From Bacteroidota bacterium (GTDB lineage: Bacteria; Bacteroidota; Bacteroidia; Chitinophagales; Saprospiraceae), in the NCBI GenBank assembly GCA_030147525.1, contig JASBVF010000010.1:208197-272196 (forward strand): DNA of 64,000 nt. The letters are read 5' to 3'. Numbering within the stretch: the first letter of the stretch is position 1; every line of letters starts with the position of its first letter. The position numbers were made by a program, and so were the translations under genes. The notes below the pieces were generated by a model. The model saw nothing but the letters and a program-made list of their open reading frames with translations. It was not told where the DNA came from and made no database searches. This document shows positions 45,092 to 53,501 of the stretch, piece after piece.

Positions 45092-45913
45092 TGTCATTAA
45101 ATTGGCAAAAAAGACGCCTTGGTGGTTCATGAAGGTGCCATCCTTTCTGTTCAAGTCCAACCTCCCTCCCGCAAAATTTGTGGCGGGCAAACCTAATTCC
45201 TGATAGATGCAGGCAGTGGCCGCAAAGTCCCAGATGCTTCCTCCACCGTTTTCTTTTTTCGGCAGCTTCAGCATACATGCAGGGCCATTTTCCAGTACGA
45301 GGATACCGTTAAATACAGATCCCGCCCCGGCAATTTCTTTTATCCCGTTCAAACCCAACTTTTCCACTTTTTCCATCAGCAAGCTTTCTATTTCCGCTGC
45401 ATTGGGTGTATCCGTTAGTTTTTTGTCTGTCACGTAGGTCAAATGGTCGTTTGTATACCTGATTTTCCAAGGGGAACCATTTTTAAAGGCCCCTTTACCT
45501 TTGCTGGCATGGTACAGGGTGTCTGTACTGGGGTCAAGCACGACCCCGATAAAGGGTGTCCCGTCTTTTGCAACCAGTGCAATGGACACAGAGAAACCTG
45601 GTTGCTTATGGATAAACGGGAGCGTCCCGTCCATCGGGTCAATGCACCAAAAAAAATCTTTTTCGAGCCGACTGCCGTCATCTTCTGTCTCTTCCGATAA
45701 AAGGGCCAGGTCAAATTCGGCACAGGTAGGGGCCAGTTGGGAAAAAATGGCCGTTTCACATGCCCTGTCCACGGCGGTGACGACTTGTGAGGCTTGGCTG
45801 GTACCTCCCTTTTTTTTCTCCACCAAAACGTCATCATCCATATACTGCCTGATGACTTTTCCTGCGGAAATTGCGGCCTTGATCGCTATGTTGGTGAGTC
45901 GTGTCAGGTCCAT
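45089..45913 (-). CDS. Inositol monophosphatase-family phosphatase (274 aa)
   Basis: The ATG at 45913 (MDLTRLTNIAIKAAISAGKV) is chosen: it lies two bases after the stop of the upstream kinase and opens the family's first helix, while the longer frame is only antisense filler. Metal-site motifs: SEETEDDG (first acidic residues), CIDPMDGTLPF (DPxDGT, the central motif) and GGSIWDFAAT (WD in the last motif). The LNRKDGTFMNHQGV end matches related phosphatases. These are Mg-dependent, Li-sensitive phosphatases acting on inositol phosphates, sugar phosphates or PAP; which one cannot be told. It forms a translationally linked pair with the kinase gene upstream. Its stop codon lies within the right end of the IS3 remnant. 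Confidence 0.85.
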   Translation of the reverse strand: MDLTRLTNIAIKAAISAGKVIRQYMDDDVLVEKKKGGTSQASQVVTAVDRACETAIFSQLAPTCAEFDLALLSEETEDDGSRLEKDFFWCIDPMDGTLPFIHKQPGFSVSIALVAKDGTPFIGVVLDPSTDTLYHASKGKGAFKNGSPWKIRYTNDHLTYVTDKKLTDTPNAAEIESLLMEKVEKLGLNGIKEIAGAGSVFNGILVLENGPACMLKLPKKENGGGSIWDFAATACIYQELGLPATNFAGGRLDLNRKDGTFMNHQGVFFANLMT

Positions 45914-45915
45914 TT

Positions 45916-46863
45916 CTAAAGATTGTCGATTACCTCTGCGGTCACCCGTTCGCTGTAACTGTTGATTTTCCAGTGGCCGGGACTCCAGCCTTTGAGGAAA
46001 CGGTGGAAGTCTGCCCAGGCTACCCGATATAAAGACCGCCATTCCCTTTCAAGCGCTTCATTTTTTTCCCCAAGTTCACTATGTAAACACTGGAAATAGG
46101 TGTCCAGGATTTGAGCTTCCAATCGTTCACAAGCTCTTTCGTCCAGGCAACTTCCGATAAAATAGGCGACATCCTTCACCCCGCACCCACCCCCTACATA
46201 TTGAAAGTCCACCCCGGCCACTTGTCCATCACGGGAAAAACAGAAGTTGGCCAGCTTGGCATCCCCGTGGACAAACGTTTTGTGCTCACAGGCGTTCAGT
46301 TTTTCATCGATGAAAGGAGCTGCCTCCCTCAACTTTTCATCATCCAATTTTGCCAGTTCCTGCGGCCTGGTCCCCAGGTGCCAATAGGTTCCCACTTCCC
46401 AAAGCCCGTCAGGAGCTTGTCCCAGGTAACTGGCGTGAAATTGTGCCAGCCACTTCAGACAGGAAGCTATTTCTTCCCATGCCACGGCCCGCTTGCGCAA
46501 AGGGTAGCCAGCTTTGTCCAGATCCTCCAGCACCATCAAAACCTCTCCATTCTGTTTCTCTACGGCCAAACATTGCGGCAGCCGGGCAGCGCTGTTTTTG
46601 CTGTAGGTGTCATACCATATAGTTTCTACCTGATATGACTTCACTTTCCTTTGGTGGCCGAGGTCGGTGTCCCATCCACGGGGGTGATGTTTGGAGGTGG
46701 AAAGCTGGACGTGTTTTATCACTACACTTTCGACAGCGGCATTCTCCAAACCGACACGCAGGATTTTGCCGTACCCGCTCCACAAGTCCTGAATCGGCTC
46801 TTTTTCAACCAAAGAAGTAGCTCCTGTGTGCTGCAGGATGATAGACCTGAAATGTGCATTCAT
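45916..46863 (-). CDS. Small-molecule phosphotransferase (aminoglycoside/choline kinase-like, 315 aa)
   Basis: The ATG at 46863 ([20 protein letters not shown]) is chosen; 19 more codons are open upstream but not family-like. The kinase fold is visible: [11 protein letters not shown] holds the ATP-binding lysine, [20 protein letters not shown] the hinge with [17 protein letters not shown] the catalytic HGDxxxxN, and [20 protein letters not shown] the Mg-binding DFQ. This places it in the APH/EcKinase/CHK-like group that phosphorylates small alcohols, choline, sugars or antibiotics. The next gene, starting two bases after its stop, is a phosphatase of the IMPase family. A paired kinase and phosphatase suggest a metabolite phosphorylation cycle; that is inference. 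Confidence 0.82.
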   Translation of the reverse strand: MNAHFRSIILQHTGATSLVEKEPIQDLWSGYGKILRVGLENAAVESVVIKHVQLSTSKHHPRGWDTDLGHQRKVKSYQVETIWYDTYSKNSAARLPQCLAVEKQNGEVLMVLEDLDKAGYPLRKRAVAWEEIASCLKWLAQFHASYLGQAPDGLWEVGTYWHLGTRPQELAKLDDEKLREAAPFIDEKLNACEHKTFVHGDAKLANFCFSRDGQVAGVDFQYVGGGCGVKDVAYFIGSCLDERACERLEAQILDTYFQCLHSELGEKNEALEREWRSLYRVAWADFHRFLKGWSPGHWKINSYSERVTAEVIDNL

Positions 46864-47387
46864 AGGGCGCAAAGGTAACCAATTTCCATTGGGGAGTTCA
46901 GTCCATGAACTGCCGTACATGCGTCAGGCTGGCACCTCGGACATGGCCAATCCTGACTGAAATGGGGTTTTGGATTTTTTCACAAAAAGGAAATCAAAGC
47001 AACAAAGCAAGTGCAGTCATCCTTCCCCCACCAATTCGAACTGTGTGAACTCTTCAGTTAATGATTTTTTGCCTTCGGAGTCCACGGACTTTGTTCAAGT
47101 AATCCTTGTGAGGTTGAAATGGGACAAACATCGGCAAATAGATTCGGTGGTCAGTTTGCACAAAGGTCACGCTGATGCGGTGGTTGGCGATGTGGACGTA
47201 AATACGGTGTCACGGGCGTCGGCGTGGGTGAGGACGGTCAAAGCAGCAGGAATCAGCAGGGTGCAGAATGGCAAAAAATAATGATTAACAACTCATTAAC
47301 TGCCTGAAGAAATTTATTAACTCCGCTCTTCCAATATTGTCTTTAAATTTGCATCAACCTTTTTACGAAATAAAATATTTTTAACTG
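46864..47387. other. 524-base intergenic region, largely unexplained
   Basis: The divergent upstream region of the kinase gene (minus) and the DUF1573 gene (plus). A 103-codon plus-strand frame at 46970-47281 has no ribosome site, domain or signal I can support. The stretch 47090-47280 keeps a fairly high GC bias compared with the AT-rich promoter region after it, which may reflect decayed coding sequence. The last 100 bases hold the DUF1573 promoter. Confidence 0.5.
47344..47351 (+). promoter_or_regulatory. -7 promoter element before the DUF1573 gene
   Basis: TAAATTTG matches TAnnTTTG exactly, 37 bases before the ATG at 47388; the AT-rich stretch 47311-47343 with TTAAC at 47317-47321 sits upstream, but no clear TTG is found at the 20-base position. 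Confidence 0.55.
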
Positions 47388-47819
47388 ATGAAAAAATTAC
47401 TTTCAATTTTCTCTTTTGTGGCACTCCTCGCTACGGTTTCTTTCGCTCAGGCAAAAGTTAACGGCCCTGTTATGAAATTCGAATCTACAGAAGTTGACTA
47501 CGGTGAAATCCAGCAGGATTCCGAACCGCTTCGTGTATTCAAATTCACCAACGCCGGTAACGAGCCACTCATCATCAGCAATGCTAAAGGCAGCTGTGGA
47601 TGTACAGTGCCCAGCTACCCGAAAGATCCGATCCTCCCGGGTGAATCCGGTACGATTGAAGTTCGCTACGATACAAAGCGCATTGGCCCATTCCAAAAGA
47701 CAGTGACTTTGACGACGAACGAAGCTACTCCAACGCATACCCTCAAGATTAAAGGTAAAGTGAATGCCAAGCCTGCAGAGGAAGGTGTTCCTGCCAGCAA
47801 AAATGGTTTCGGCGGCTAA
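47388..47819 (+). CDS. DUF1573 domain periplasmic protein (143 aa)
   Basis: Signal peptide MKKLLSIFSFVALLATVSFAQ, then one DUF1573 beta sandwich: FESTEVDYGEIQQDSEPLRV, FKFTNAGNEPLIISNAKGSC, GCTVPSYPKDPILPGESGTI and GPFQKTVTLTTNEATPTHTL. The DYGEI, F-FTN-G-EPL-I and C-GCT-P blocks are diagnostic of this very common Bacteroidota family, an immunoglobulin/ASH-like fold thought to bind proteins in the envelope; no enzymatic activity is expected. The end (PASKNGFGG) is low complexity. It is followed by its own terminator and has its own promoter, so it is a single-gene unit. Confidence 0.92.
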   Translation: MKKLLSIFSFVALLATVSFAQAKVNGPVMKFESTEVDYGEIQQDSEPLRVFKFTNAGNEPLIISNAKGSCGCTVPSYPKDPILPGESGTIEVRYDTKRIGPFQKTVTLTTNEATPTHTLKIKGKVNAKPAEEGVPASKNGFGG

Positions 47820-47846
47820 TCAAAGCCCCCTCAACCGCAAACTGTT

Positions 47847-47885
47847 AAGCCCTGAGATAGACGAAAATCTCAGGGCTTTCCTATT
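47847..47885 (+). terminator. Rho-independent terminator
   Basis: AAGCCCTGAGAT (47847-47858) pairs perfectly with ATCTCAGGGCTT (47867-47878) around an eight-base loop, followed by TCCTATTTT. It closes the DUF1573 gene just before the CPBP gene starts. Confidence 0.9.
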
Positions 47886-47912
47886 TTCACGCCCTGAACA
47901 AAACCGGTATCC

Positions 47913-48878
47913 ATGTTTTTACAAAAAGCTGCAAGCGGAGCAAATCAATGGTGGCGATACCTGCTGACCCTCGTGATCGTCTTCATCGGGGTTATCATCG
48001 GACAATTGCCACTGACCTACCTGGTAGAAGTGAAAGCTGAGGAAGAGGGGCTGTCCATCAGTGAAAAACTCGACATGGCTGCAACGCTTGACCTGACGCC
48101 TATCGGAATCAGTCAAAATCTATCGTTGTTGCTGGCATTGCTTGCTTTCGTTGGCGGATTGCTGGCGCTCTGGCTTTGTGTTGTTCACATTCACAAAAAA
48201 CCTTTCCGGCTTTTGATTACTCCAAAGCGATCAATCAACTGGCAAAAAATATTTTTTGGTTTCGGGCTGTGGATGGCGCTTGCAATTTTAGCTGAGCTGG
48301 TATTCTTTGTGATTTATCCGCAGAACTATTCTTTTCGCTTCGACCTTTCCCAGTTTTTAGGTTTGCTTGCTGTTTCGCTGTTGGTTTTGCCGCTGCAAAC
48401 TTCTTTCGAGGAGTTGATTTTCCGGGGGTATTTTATGCAGGGCATCAGCCTGATAGCGCCGTACCGCTGGATTCCGCTGGCTATTACCTCGCTGGCGTTC
48501 GGACTGATGCACTGGATGAATCCGGAAGTCCAGGCTTTCGGCGCCGGCCTTACCATGATATACTACGTAGGGGTAGGGCTGTTTCTTGGCATCCTTACTT
48601 TGATGGATGACAGTCTGGAATTAGCCATCGGAGTTCATGCTGCAACCAATATTTTTGGGGCCGTGTTCGTTACTTTCGACGACGCAGCGTTGCAAACGGC
48701 AGCTTTGTTTCACGTTAGCGTTGTTGACATGGGCGGTATGCTGATCGCTTTTTTTGTTTCAGCCGCTGCTTTTATAGTAATCGTTTCAAAAAAATACCGC
48801 TGGCACGACCAGACGAAATGGTACGGTAAAATTGAAAAGCCGCACATGGAGCTGGCCGATCGTTTTACAACCGATTGA
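47913..48878 (+). CDS. CPBP-family (CAAX-like) intramembrane protease
   Basis: 321 residues and about eight membrane helices (for example LTLVIVFIGVIIGQLPLTYL near the start and IAFFVSAAAFIVIVSKKY near the end). The glutamate-protease motif EELIFR lies at 166-171 with E166/E167 and R171, followed by the second motif with a His in FGLMHW (about 196) and a third HAATN. This is the standard Abi/CPBP (PF02517) arrangement. Bacterial members cleave or bind membrane protein substrates, often linked to bacteriocin self-immunity or stress. The last codons overlap the -33 element of the VWA gene's promoter, the stop itself being part of the TTG region. Confidence 0.88.
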   Translation: MFLQKAASGANQWWRYLLTLVIVFIGVIIGQLPLTYLVEVKAEEEGLSISEKLDMAATLDLTPIGISQNLSLLLALLAFVGGLLALWLCVVHIHKKPFRLLITPKRSINWQKIFFGFGLWMALAILAELVFFVIYPQNYSFRFDLSQFLGLLAVSLLVLPLQTSFEELIFRGYFMQGISLIAPYRWIPLAITSLAFGLMHWMNPEVQAFGAGLTMIYYVGVGLFLGILTLMDDSLELAIGVHAATNIFGAVFVTFDDAALQTAALFHVSVVDMGGMLIAFFVSAAAFIVIVSKKYRWHDQTKWYGKIEKPHMELADRFTTD

Positions 48879-48905
48879 CATCCGGTCGTTTTCTTAATAT
48901 TTTTG
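48875..48905 (+). promoter_or_regulatory. Bacteroidota-type promoter of the VWA lipoprotein gene
   Basis: TTG at 48875-48877, 20 bases, then TATTTTTG at 48898-48905, a complete -33/-7 match. The -33 element overlaps the CPBP stop codon. The start codon lies 33 bases downstream of the -7 element. Confidence 0.7.
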
Positions 48906-48937
48906 ACCCATTAATTTATTCACCCAACTTTTCTACC

Positions 48938-49987
48938 ATGAAAAAAATCACTTTGTTGCTTGGCTTTTTTGCTTTTCTTTTCACAACACAAGGCTGTAAA
49001 GATGACGATGGCAAGTTCGCCGATTGCTGGCGGGAGCCTAACAGAACACAGCTCAAGCTGACCATTCTCGAAGGCCCGACGGTTACTTTGCCGTCCAAAA
49101 TCTCCGTTTTCTTCCGGGTGCAGGACCAAAACAACAACCCCGTCGGATTCTTAACGCCTGATAACTTTGTCATTTATGAAAAAGGTCTGAACGACAACTG
49201 TCACCGAGTCATCTCCGAGTTTGAGGCAAAACGCCGCATCTCCAGCCGTGAGCAGGTTTTCAATCATACCACATTGCTGGTGCTTGACCTTAGTGGTAGT
49301 GTTCTTCAGTCATCGCTGACAAACTTGCAGCAGGCTGCCGTCACTTTCATCGATGAAATCATGCCCGACACCATCGATAGCTCTACCCAGATGGGTATTT
49401 ACTGGTTCGACGGGGAAGATGTTCTGCACGAACTGGAGCCGATCACTTCTGATATTTTCGAGTTGAAAGCAGCGGTAAACTCCATCACGCCGAACATCAG
49501 TTCCGATAACTCCACGGACCTGTACGGTGCCGTGATCAAATCAGCTGGAATCGCTGCCACTGTGCTGGCGGACTACCAAAACCAGGATATCACCGCTGCT
49601 GCATCGGTTGTAATTTTTACTGATGGTCGGGACCGGGCGAACCGTTACCTGCAATCCAATGCCTATCAGGCTGTTAATTCATCTCCTGCCGGTGTGACGT
49701 TCTTCACCCTGGGCGTGGGCAATGAGATTGACAAAGCTGCCCTGAAAACCATCGGTCGCAATGGTTTTGCGGAAGCTGCCACTGTTTCCCAGCTTTCCAC
49801 GATTTTTAAACAAATCGCACAGCTGGTGAACAACGAGGCCAACAGTTACTACTTCTTCGAATACTGCAGCCCCATTCGTAACGGCGCCAAAAACGGCCTG
49901 ATCATCGAAGCTTTTGAGCGAAACAACGTGGGCTACATCCAAACGGAATTTGACGCTACCGGCTTTACCGGGGGGTGTCAGCTGTAA
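48938..49987 (+). CDS. VWA-domain lipoprotein (349 aa)
   Basis: The ATG at 48938 is chosen since it opens a signal peptide (MKKITLLLGFFAFLFTTQGC) with the lipid cysteine at residue 20; the upstream frame does not. The metal-ion-dependent adhesion site is DLSGS (117-121), as in integrin-type VWA domains, with T and D residues later in the domain (SDNSTDLYGA and IFTDGRDR) supplying the rest of the site. The module runs to about residue 300 (FFTLGVGNEID). An N-terminal part (25-105) contains a C-terminal cysteine pattern. The likely role is protein or ligand binding at the outer membrane. Its own promoter and terminator make a single-gene unit. Confidence 0.88.
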   Translation: MKKITLLLGFFAFLFTTQGCKDDDGKFADCWREPNRTQLKLTILEGPTVTLPSKISVFFRVQDQNNNPVGFLTPDNFVIYEKGLNDNCHRVISEFEAKRRISSREQVFNHTTLLVLDLSGSVLQSSLTNLQQAAVTFIDEIMPDTIDSSTQMGIYWFDGEDVLHELEPITSDIFELKAAVNSITPNISSDNSTDLYGAVIKSAGIAATVLADYQNQDITAAASVVIFTDGRDRANRYLQSNAYQAVNSSPAGVTFFTLGVGNEIDKAALKTIGRNGFAEAATVSQLSTIFKQIAQLVNNEANSYYFFEYCSPIRNGAKNGLIIEAFERNNVGYIQTEFDATGFTGGCQL

Positions 49988-50016
49988 GTTTAGATTTTGA
50001 TACTGATATTTATCAA

Positions 50017-50060
50017 TCAAAAATCCGGGAAGCGACTGTGGTTGCTTCCCGGATTTTTAT
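50017..50060 (+). terminator. Rho-independent terminator
   Basis: AAAATCCGGGAAGC pairs perfectly with GCTTCCCGGATTTT around a nine-base loop (GACTGTGGT) with T-rich flank on the right. It follows the VWA gene by about 30 bases. Confidence 0.92.
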
Positions 50061-50169
50061 TTTAAGATCAGAAATAGAGAAGAGGAAAAATCGTAATAAA
50101 CGGAATTAGAAATTTTCCGCTGGCATTCCTTACCTTGCCCCAACTTTTTTAAAACAAAACTGGTAAACC

Positions 50170-51369
50170 ATGAAATTATCTATTCGTGTTCAACTCTCCA
50201 CCATGATGTTCCTCAACTTTTTCATTTGGGGGGCGTGGTTCGTGACAATGGGGACTTATTTGGGGACTACCTTGGGAGCCTCCGGCACGCAAATCGGTGT
50301 TGCATACGGCACGCAGTCCTGGGGTGCTATTATTGCTCCGTTTATCATCGGCCTTATTGCCGATCGCTTTTTTGCTGCGCAAAAAATCCTGGGTATTCTG
50401 CACCTGATCGGCGCTGCGCTGATGTGGTACATTGCCTCAGCGCCCGGTTTTACTGAATTTTTCCCGGCTTTGTTGGTGTATATGATTTTATACATGCCGA
50501 CGCTGGCGCTCGTCAATTCCATTTCATTCAAACAGATGAAACATCCGGAAAGCGAATTTCCAAGTATCCGTGTACTGGGTACCATCGGATGGATTGTAGC
50601 TGGGTTGATCATCGGCTGGATGGCCTGGGAGGAATCCGGCTCGCTGGCGCTGACGTTTAAAATGACGGCTATTGCTTCTGCCGCGTTGGGCATCATGAGT
50701 TTCACACTGCCGAATACACCGCCACCCAAAGCCGGAGAAAAAACCTCCATCTCCGACATCCTCGGCCTGGACGCATTGGGTATGCTTAAAAGTCCATCCT
50801 ACCTTATTTTCTTTATCGCTTCCGTGGCCATTTGCATTCCGCTGGCATTTTATTACAGCTTCGCAAACCCGTTTTTAAATGAAATCGGCGTAACGGCTGC
50901 TGCCTCCAAACAATCGCTGGGGCAGGTGTCCGAAGTGTTGTTCATGCTGCTGATGCCGGTGTTGTTCGTGCGCTGGGGCGTGAAGAAAATGCTGCTCGTG
51001 GGCATGGGCGCCTGGGTGCTGCGCTACATCCTGTTCGCCTATGGTGACAACGATGCTGGCTACTGGATGCTGATCACCGGTATCCTCCTGCACGGTATCT
51101 GCTATGACTTTTTCTTCGTAACGGGACAGATCTACACCGATAATTTTGCCGGTGAAAAATTCAAAAGTGCAGCGCAGGGCCTCATCACCCTGGCTACTTA
51201 CGGCGTGGGTATGCTCATCGGCTATTCCATCTCCGGGCTGGTGGCCGACGCCAATCTCATCAGTGAAAATATGCACGACTGGACCCGCATCTGGCTCGTT
51301 CCCGCTGCCATCGCCGGTGGCGTGCTGCTGGTGTTTGCGGTGATGTTTAAAGAAAAAAAGGCGGCGTAA
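50170..51369 (+). CDS. Nucleoside:proton symporter-family transporter (NupG-like MFS)
   Basis: 399 residues with 12 membrane spans. N-terminal blocks MFLNFFIWGAWFVTMGTYLG and GVAYGTQSWGAIIAPFIIGL match the NupG/XapB nucleoside symporter family, which has a cytoplasmic-loop acidic residue (IGLIADRFF) and short loops. A later block, YFDFF-like FVTGQIYTDNF, is also typical. Bacteroidota relatives import nucleosides with protons for salvage; which nucleosides is unknown. The gene has TACCTTG at 50131-50137 as a near -7 element about 33 bases upstream. A palindrome (51437-51466) follows the stop and may end transcription. Confidence 0.88.
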   Translation: MKLSIRVQLSTMMFLNFFIWGAWFVTMGTYLGTTLGASGTQIGVAYGTQSWGAIIAPFIIGLIADRFFAAQKILGILHLIGAALMWYIASAPGFTEFFPALLVYMILYMPTLALVNSISFKQMKHPESEFPSIRVLGTIGWIVAGLIIGWMAWEESGSLALTFKMTAIASAALGIMSFTLPNTPPPKAGEKTSISDILGLDALGMLKSPSYLIFFIASVAICIPLAFYYSFANPFLNEIGVTAAASKQSLGQVSEVLFMLLMPVLFVRWGVKKMLLVGMGAWVLRYILFAYGDNDAGYWMLITGILLHGICYDFFFVTGQIYTDNFAGEKFKSAAQGLITLATYGVGMLIGYSISGLVADANLISENMHDWTRIWLVPAAIAGGVLLVFAVMFKEKKAA

Positions 51370-51398
51370 GTTTTTTAAAAAACAACAGCAGTACGCTT

Positions 51399-51657
51399 CA
51401 TCCCGAATTTCTTTAACATTTCAGTCCGATTACATCAAAGGCGTCGGGAATATTCCCGACGCCTTTGCATTTTCCGCAATCCTGTCGGGAATATTCCCAC
51501 CCGAAAGCAAAGGGTTTTTAGCTAAAAAATGGAGATTAGACGGGCTTTTAAGGTTTTGCAGCCCTTTATAAACATATGACTCATCCCGAATTTTGATAAA
51601 ATTCAGCCCGGGAGGGACGGTAATGTTTGTAAAACACAATTGAAAAATTCGGGATGA
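51399..51657. repeat. Intergenic palindrome cluster after the nucleoside transporter
   Basis: The 302-base gap 51370-51671 holds nested repeats. A 30-base perfect palindrome at 51437-51466 (arm AAAGGCGTCGGGAAT) has a truncated echo GTCGGGAATATTCCCAC at 51484-51500. TCATCCCGAATTTT (51581-51594) pairs perfectly with AAAATTCGGGATGA (51644-51657), and CATCCCGAATTT occurs again at 51399. The first palindrome could terminate transcripts in both directions, though its T run is weak. No small gene was found in the gap. Confidence 0.8.
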
Positions 51658-51671
51658 CCCATGTTCGTATT

Positions 51672-53351
51672 TCATTGCCTGAGCACAAGGAATGGCTTTC
51701 CTTCCCGCTTCCCATTCTTTTTTACGCAGGCGAAATAAGTCCCCTTCGGAAATGCTGATACATCGAGCTGAATTTCTGCCTTCAGGTTTGTTTTTTCAAA
51801 CACCAGCCTGCCCAGCGCATCATAAATTTCAAAGGCTTCCACCAATTCAAAATTGCGGAACTCAACTGTTACCAACTCGGTGGCGGGATTGGGAGAGAGG
51901 ATGAATTCCTCGGGCAACGGCGGAAGCGGCGGTATTTCGATGTCAGGGTCGCAGATATTGCCCGGCGGGCCAAAACAATTGTCAAAAAACGCTTCCATCA
52001 TATCGGGAAACAGGCTATAGAGCTGCCAAAGGTTGTCTTTCCCCGGCAGCGTACCGCCGGGCAGGTAAGTAAAACTCATGGCAATCTCGTTGACAGCGCC
52101 GGGCTGTAAAATGAACGGTCCGGTTCCGGCAAGCATCCTCCGCCTGCCCGGTACGTTACCGGCAGTTAGTTCCGACCAGCCGCTGGAGTCGAACACATGG
52201 CCGGGGAAAAGGATGTTCGTGTATTCGGTACTGAGGGGGTCGAAGCCATTTCCGCCATAAGTTAGCGGGGCCTGGAATTTCCAGTTTCCTGTGAGGTAGT
52301 AGTAAAACTCCTTATCCGTTTCGGGTGGCCTCATGGCTGGCAGGGCCGTTGAGTCGTGTAGTTGCATCAAGGCAGTGATGGGAAGTTCAAAGCGGTTTTT
52401 ATTCAAAGGCCCCCTGACCAGCCTGACGGCGACGGCAGGCGGGTTTTCACCAAAACCCCTGTAGCCCTCGCAATCTTCGTCCTGGTCATCGCTGTTGTAG
52501 ACAAAGAACATATTGCGTTCAGGGATGGAGGCCACGTAGTCATCCTCCGGGCAGCCGAGTTCAAAGTCCACAAACATCCCAAAGTGGCAATCTCCGAGAT
52601 CTTCCGGCGAATGGTTGATCAATTTATAAAAAACTACCACCGTATTATTCAAATAATCATTTCCCTTGCAACGGTACGACACCACATTGGTCTGCACGCC
52701 GATGCGGGCTTTGTACGAACCTGAAAAGTCGTGTGGCGTGTCGTCATGGCCGCTAAACCAAAGCATTTCGGCAGGCATATCGGGCAGGTCTCCGCAGCCC
52801 CGCATGGGCTGGGCCGGGTAATCGCCTCTGTCGGGGTCGTATTTTCCATTGCCATCTTCATCATGAAAGGGTGCCAGCCCGTAAGGCACTTCCGGTAAAT
52901 CAAACCCGTGAATGCCCTTGAAAAATACGTTGCCCACAGCAGGCCAGCCAAAGATGGACGCAAGTGTGTCGTCGATGATGCGGTCTTTGTTGAAATCCCG
53001 CCGGTGGATCAGAATATCCTCGCCGGTCACTCTCCAGATGCGGTTCCAGTCATCGCCTTCCACACCGTAGATGCCGGGGGTGAAATCATTGGGGGCGCTG
53101 CGGTACATTTGAAAAGCGCCTTTCAGATTGCCGCCGGGATCCATGCCACCGAGCCAAATGCCTGCCGCCCGTATGGGGGAGTGGCCGCCGGGAACGTTGA
53201 AGCGGCCGTTTTCATGGTCTTGAAACAACAATCCGTCAGCGTGAATCATCGCCTGAATGTTATTGCCGCCGGTGACCGAATTGGCGGGCGTTTGGGCATT
53301 TGACGAAAAAACAAAAAACAGCAAGAGGGCAGGGCAGATGGTTTTTTTCAT
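51672..53351 (-). CDS. Secreted T9SS protein with EF-hand-like loop (559 aa)
   Basis: Signal peptide MKKTICPALLLFFVFSSNAQ. The mature chain is mostly beta structure: NNIQAMIHADGLLFQDHENG at its start, GIWLGGMDPGGNLKGAFQMY, a DEDGNGKYDPDRGDYP loop (about 175-190) that looks like a calcium-binding (dockerin/EF-hand-type) loop, and FVDFELGCPEDDYVASIPER. The C-terminal SPNPATELVTVEF, IYDALGRLVFEK and FPKGTYFACVKK form a type A T9SS sorting domain (about 480-559). The protein should be cell-surface or secreted. I cannot assign a catalytic family to the central domain, although such proteins occur widely in Saprospiria. Its stop lies in the palindrome-rich gap shared with the transporter. Confidence 0.88.
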   Translation of the reverse strand: MKKTICPALLLFFVFSSNAQTPANSVTGGNNIQAMIHADGLLFQDHENGRFNVPGGHSPIRAAGIWLGGMDPGGNLKGAFQMYRSAPNDFTPGIYGVEGDDWNRIWRVTGEDILIHRRDFNKDRIIDDTLASIFGWPAVGNVFFKGIHGFDLPEVPYGLAPFHDEDGNGKYDPDRGDYPAQPMRGCGDLPDMPAEMLWFSGHDDTPHDFSGSYKARIGVQTNVVSYRCKGNDYLNNTVVVFYKLINHSPEDLGDCHFGMFVDFELGCPEDDYVASIPERNMFFVYNSDDQDEDCEGYRGFGENPPAVAVRLVRGPLNKNRFELPITALMQLHDSTALPAMRPPETDKEFYYYLTGNWKFQAPLTYGGNGFDPLSTEYTNILFPGHVFDSSGWSELTAGNVPGRRRMLAGTGPFILQPGAVNEIAMSFTYLPGGTLPGKDNLWQLYSLFPDMMEAFFDNCFGPPGNICDPDIEIPPLPPLPEEFILSPNPATELVTVEFRNFELVEAFEIYDALGRLVFEKTNLKAEIQLDVSAFPKGTYFACVKKNGKREGKPFLVLRQ

Positions 53352-53501
53352 AAAACATGATTGAAGCGAGGTGGCAAGTTCGGAAACAGGAGGAAGGTTG
53401 GAAGAACTTTTTGGGGTAAAAGTCAGGTTTTCAATAAAATTCCGACCTTGCCGCCGTCATAATTTTCTAATTTCCCAATTTCAAATTTCCAAACCATTCA
53501 C

